From Bacteroidota bacterium (lineage in GTDB: Bacteria > Bacteroidota > Bacteroidia > Flavobacteriales > Weeksellaceae): a stretch of 5,933 nucleotides of DNA. Position 1 is the stretch's first letter. Each line of letters starts with the position of its first letter. A model generated the notes under the pieces. That model saw nothing but the letters and a program-made list of their open reading frames with translations. It was not told the origin of the DNA and did no database searches. The position numbers and the translations under genes are program-made. Below, piece by piece: positions 5,459 through 5,933 of the stretch. Location: the NCBI GenBank assembly GCA_023420435.1, contig JAEZWE010000019.1, forward strand, positions 1-5,933, written 5' to 3'.

Positions 5459-5933
5459 GTGAAAGAAGACGAAGATTTTTTGGAAGATGATCTGCAAGAA
5501 AATGAAAATGCAGATGGCGAGAACAGTGGTTTGTATGAGCACCTAAATATTGTGGTGGACAAAAACCAGGAGCCTTTAAGAATTGATAAATTTTTGCAAA
5601 TTTTCAGACAAAATTCTTCCAGAAATAAAATTTCGCAAACTTGCAGAGCGGGAAATGTTATCGTAAACGGAAATCCTGTAAAGCAAAATTATCGGGTAAA
5701 ACCAGGTGATGAAATTTCGGTTCTTTTAACCCATCCTCCAAGAGAAAATGTTATTATTCCGCAAGATATTCCTGTAAATATTATTTATGAAGATGATGAT
5801 TTGGTGGTGGTAGATAAAAGCGCAGGAATGGTGGTTCATCCAGGACATGGAAATTGGGATAAAACCTTAGTAAATGCGCTCGCTTTTCATTTTGAAAAAA
5901 ATGGTGAAAAATCCGATTTGGACAGAGTAGGAT
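5459..5933 (+). CDS. rluD: Ribosomal large subunit pseudouridine synthase, RluA/RluD family (partial, runs off right edge)
   Basis: The first 158 codons of an RluA-family enzyme, which converts uridines of 23S rRNA to pseudouridine; RluD acts on helix 69. Residues 1-28 are a very acidic extension. An S4 RNA-binding domain follows at about 38-88 (LRIDKFLQIF, then GNVIVNGNPVKQNYRVKPGDEI). The catalytic domain then opens with VNIIYEDDDLVVVDKSAGMV at 106-125 and VHPGHGNWDKTLVNAL at 126-141. The HRLD-type motif with the catalytic Asp is expected just beyond the window, since the sequence stops at DLDRVG. The S4 domain plus the VHPG block favours RluD over the S4-less RluA, but the exact target uridines are not provable here. 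The start is GTG at 5459: no ATG lies in frame upstream, a TAA lies in frame at 5411-5413, and the first internal ATG (residue 124) is far inside the catalytic domain. It follows the PASTA gene by 55 bp, behind a strong terminator. Confidence 0.93.
   Translation, partial: MKEDEDFLEDDLQENENADGENSGLYEHLNIVVDKNQEPLRIDKFLQIFRQNSSRNKISQTCRAGNVIVNGNPVKQNYRVKPGDEISVLLTHPPRENVIIPQDIPVNIIYEDDDLVVVDKSAGMVVHPGHGNWDKTLVNALAFHFEKNGEKSDLDRVG

Overview
This window looks like ordinary chromosomal sequence from an AT-rich member of the Bacteroidota. The best fit is class Flavobacteriia, near the Chryseobacterium/Elizabethkingia group. The reasons are low GC, no convincing Shine-Dalgarno sequences before the starts, promoter -7 elements of the Bacteroidota type (TAnnTTTG) in the gene gaps, and the gene set and order around ddl, coaD, a PASTA protein and rluD. 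The organism call comes from pattern recognition, not from a search.

Layout, left to right. The 5' end of murB enters from the left edge on the minus strand (1-223, partial). Next on the minus strand is a fold-type I PLP-dependent aminotransferase (309-1514) with its own 3' hairpin. A small DUF1801-type protein (1604-2062, plus) runs divergently from the aminotransferase and meets a TRIC-family membrane channel (2067-2705, minus) with only 4 bp between the stop codons. The TRIC gene is the last member of a compact minus-strand unit, ddl - coaD - TRIC (4174 to 2067, gaps of 4 and 19 bp). A 155 bp divergent promoter region (4175-4329) separates ddl from a membrane-anchored PASTA protein (4330-5403, plus). 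A strong intrinsic terminator follows, and then the 5' part of rluD (5459-5933, plus), which runs off the right edge.

How the genes fit together. MurB makes UDP-MurNAc and Ddl makes D-Ala-D-Ala, both cytoplasmic steps of peptidoglycan precursor synthesis. PASTA domains are known in other proteins to contact muropeptides or penicillin-binding proteins. The window is therefore enriched for cell-wall functions, mixed with coenzyme A synthesis (CoaD), 23S rRNA pseudouridylation (RluD) and ion transport (TRIC).

Two obvious upstream start choices are probably wrong. For both ddl and the PASTA gene a longer frame begins at a TTG that lies at or inside the predicted promoter or transcription start, so the ATG starts at 4174 and 4330 are used here. 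TRIC really does seem to begin at TTG, and rluD at GTG.

I see no mobile element, CRISPR array, tRNA or rRNA, phage gene or new defence-like system. No gene-free stretch exceeds 300 bp. The points most worth a second look are the kinase-less PASTA protein and the strong terminator squeezed between it and rluD.
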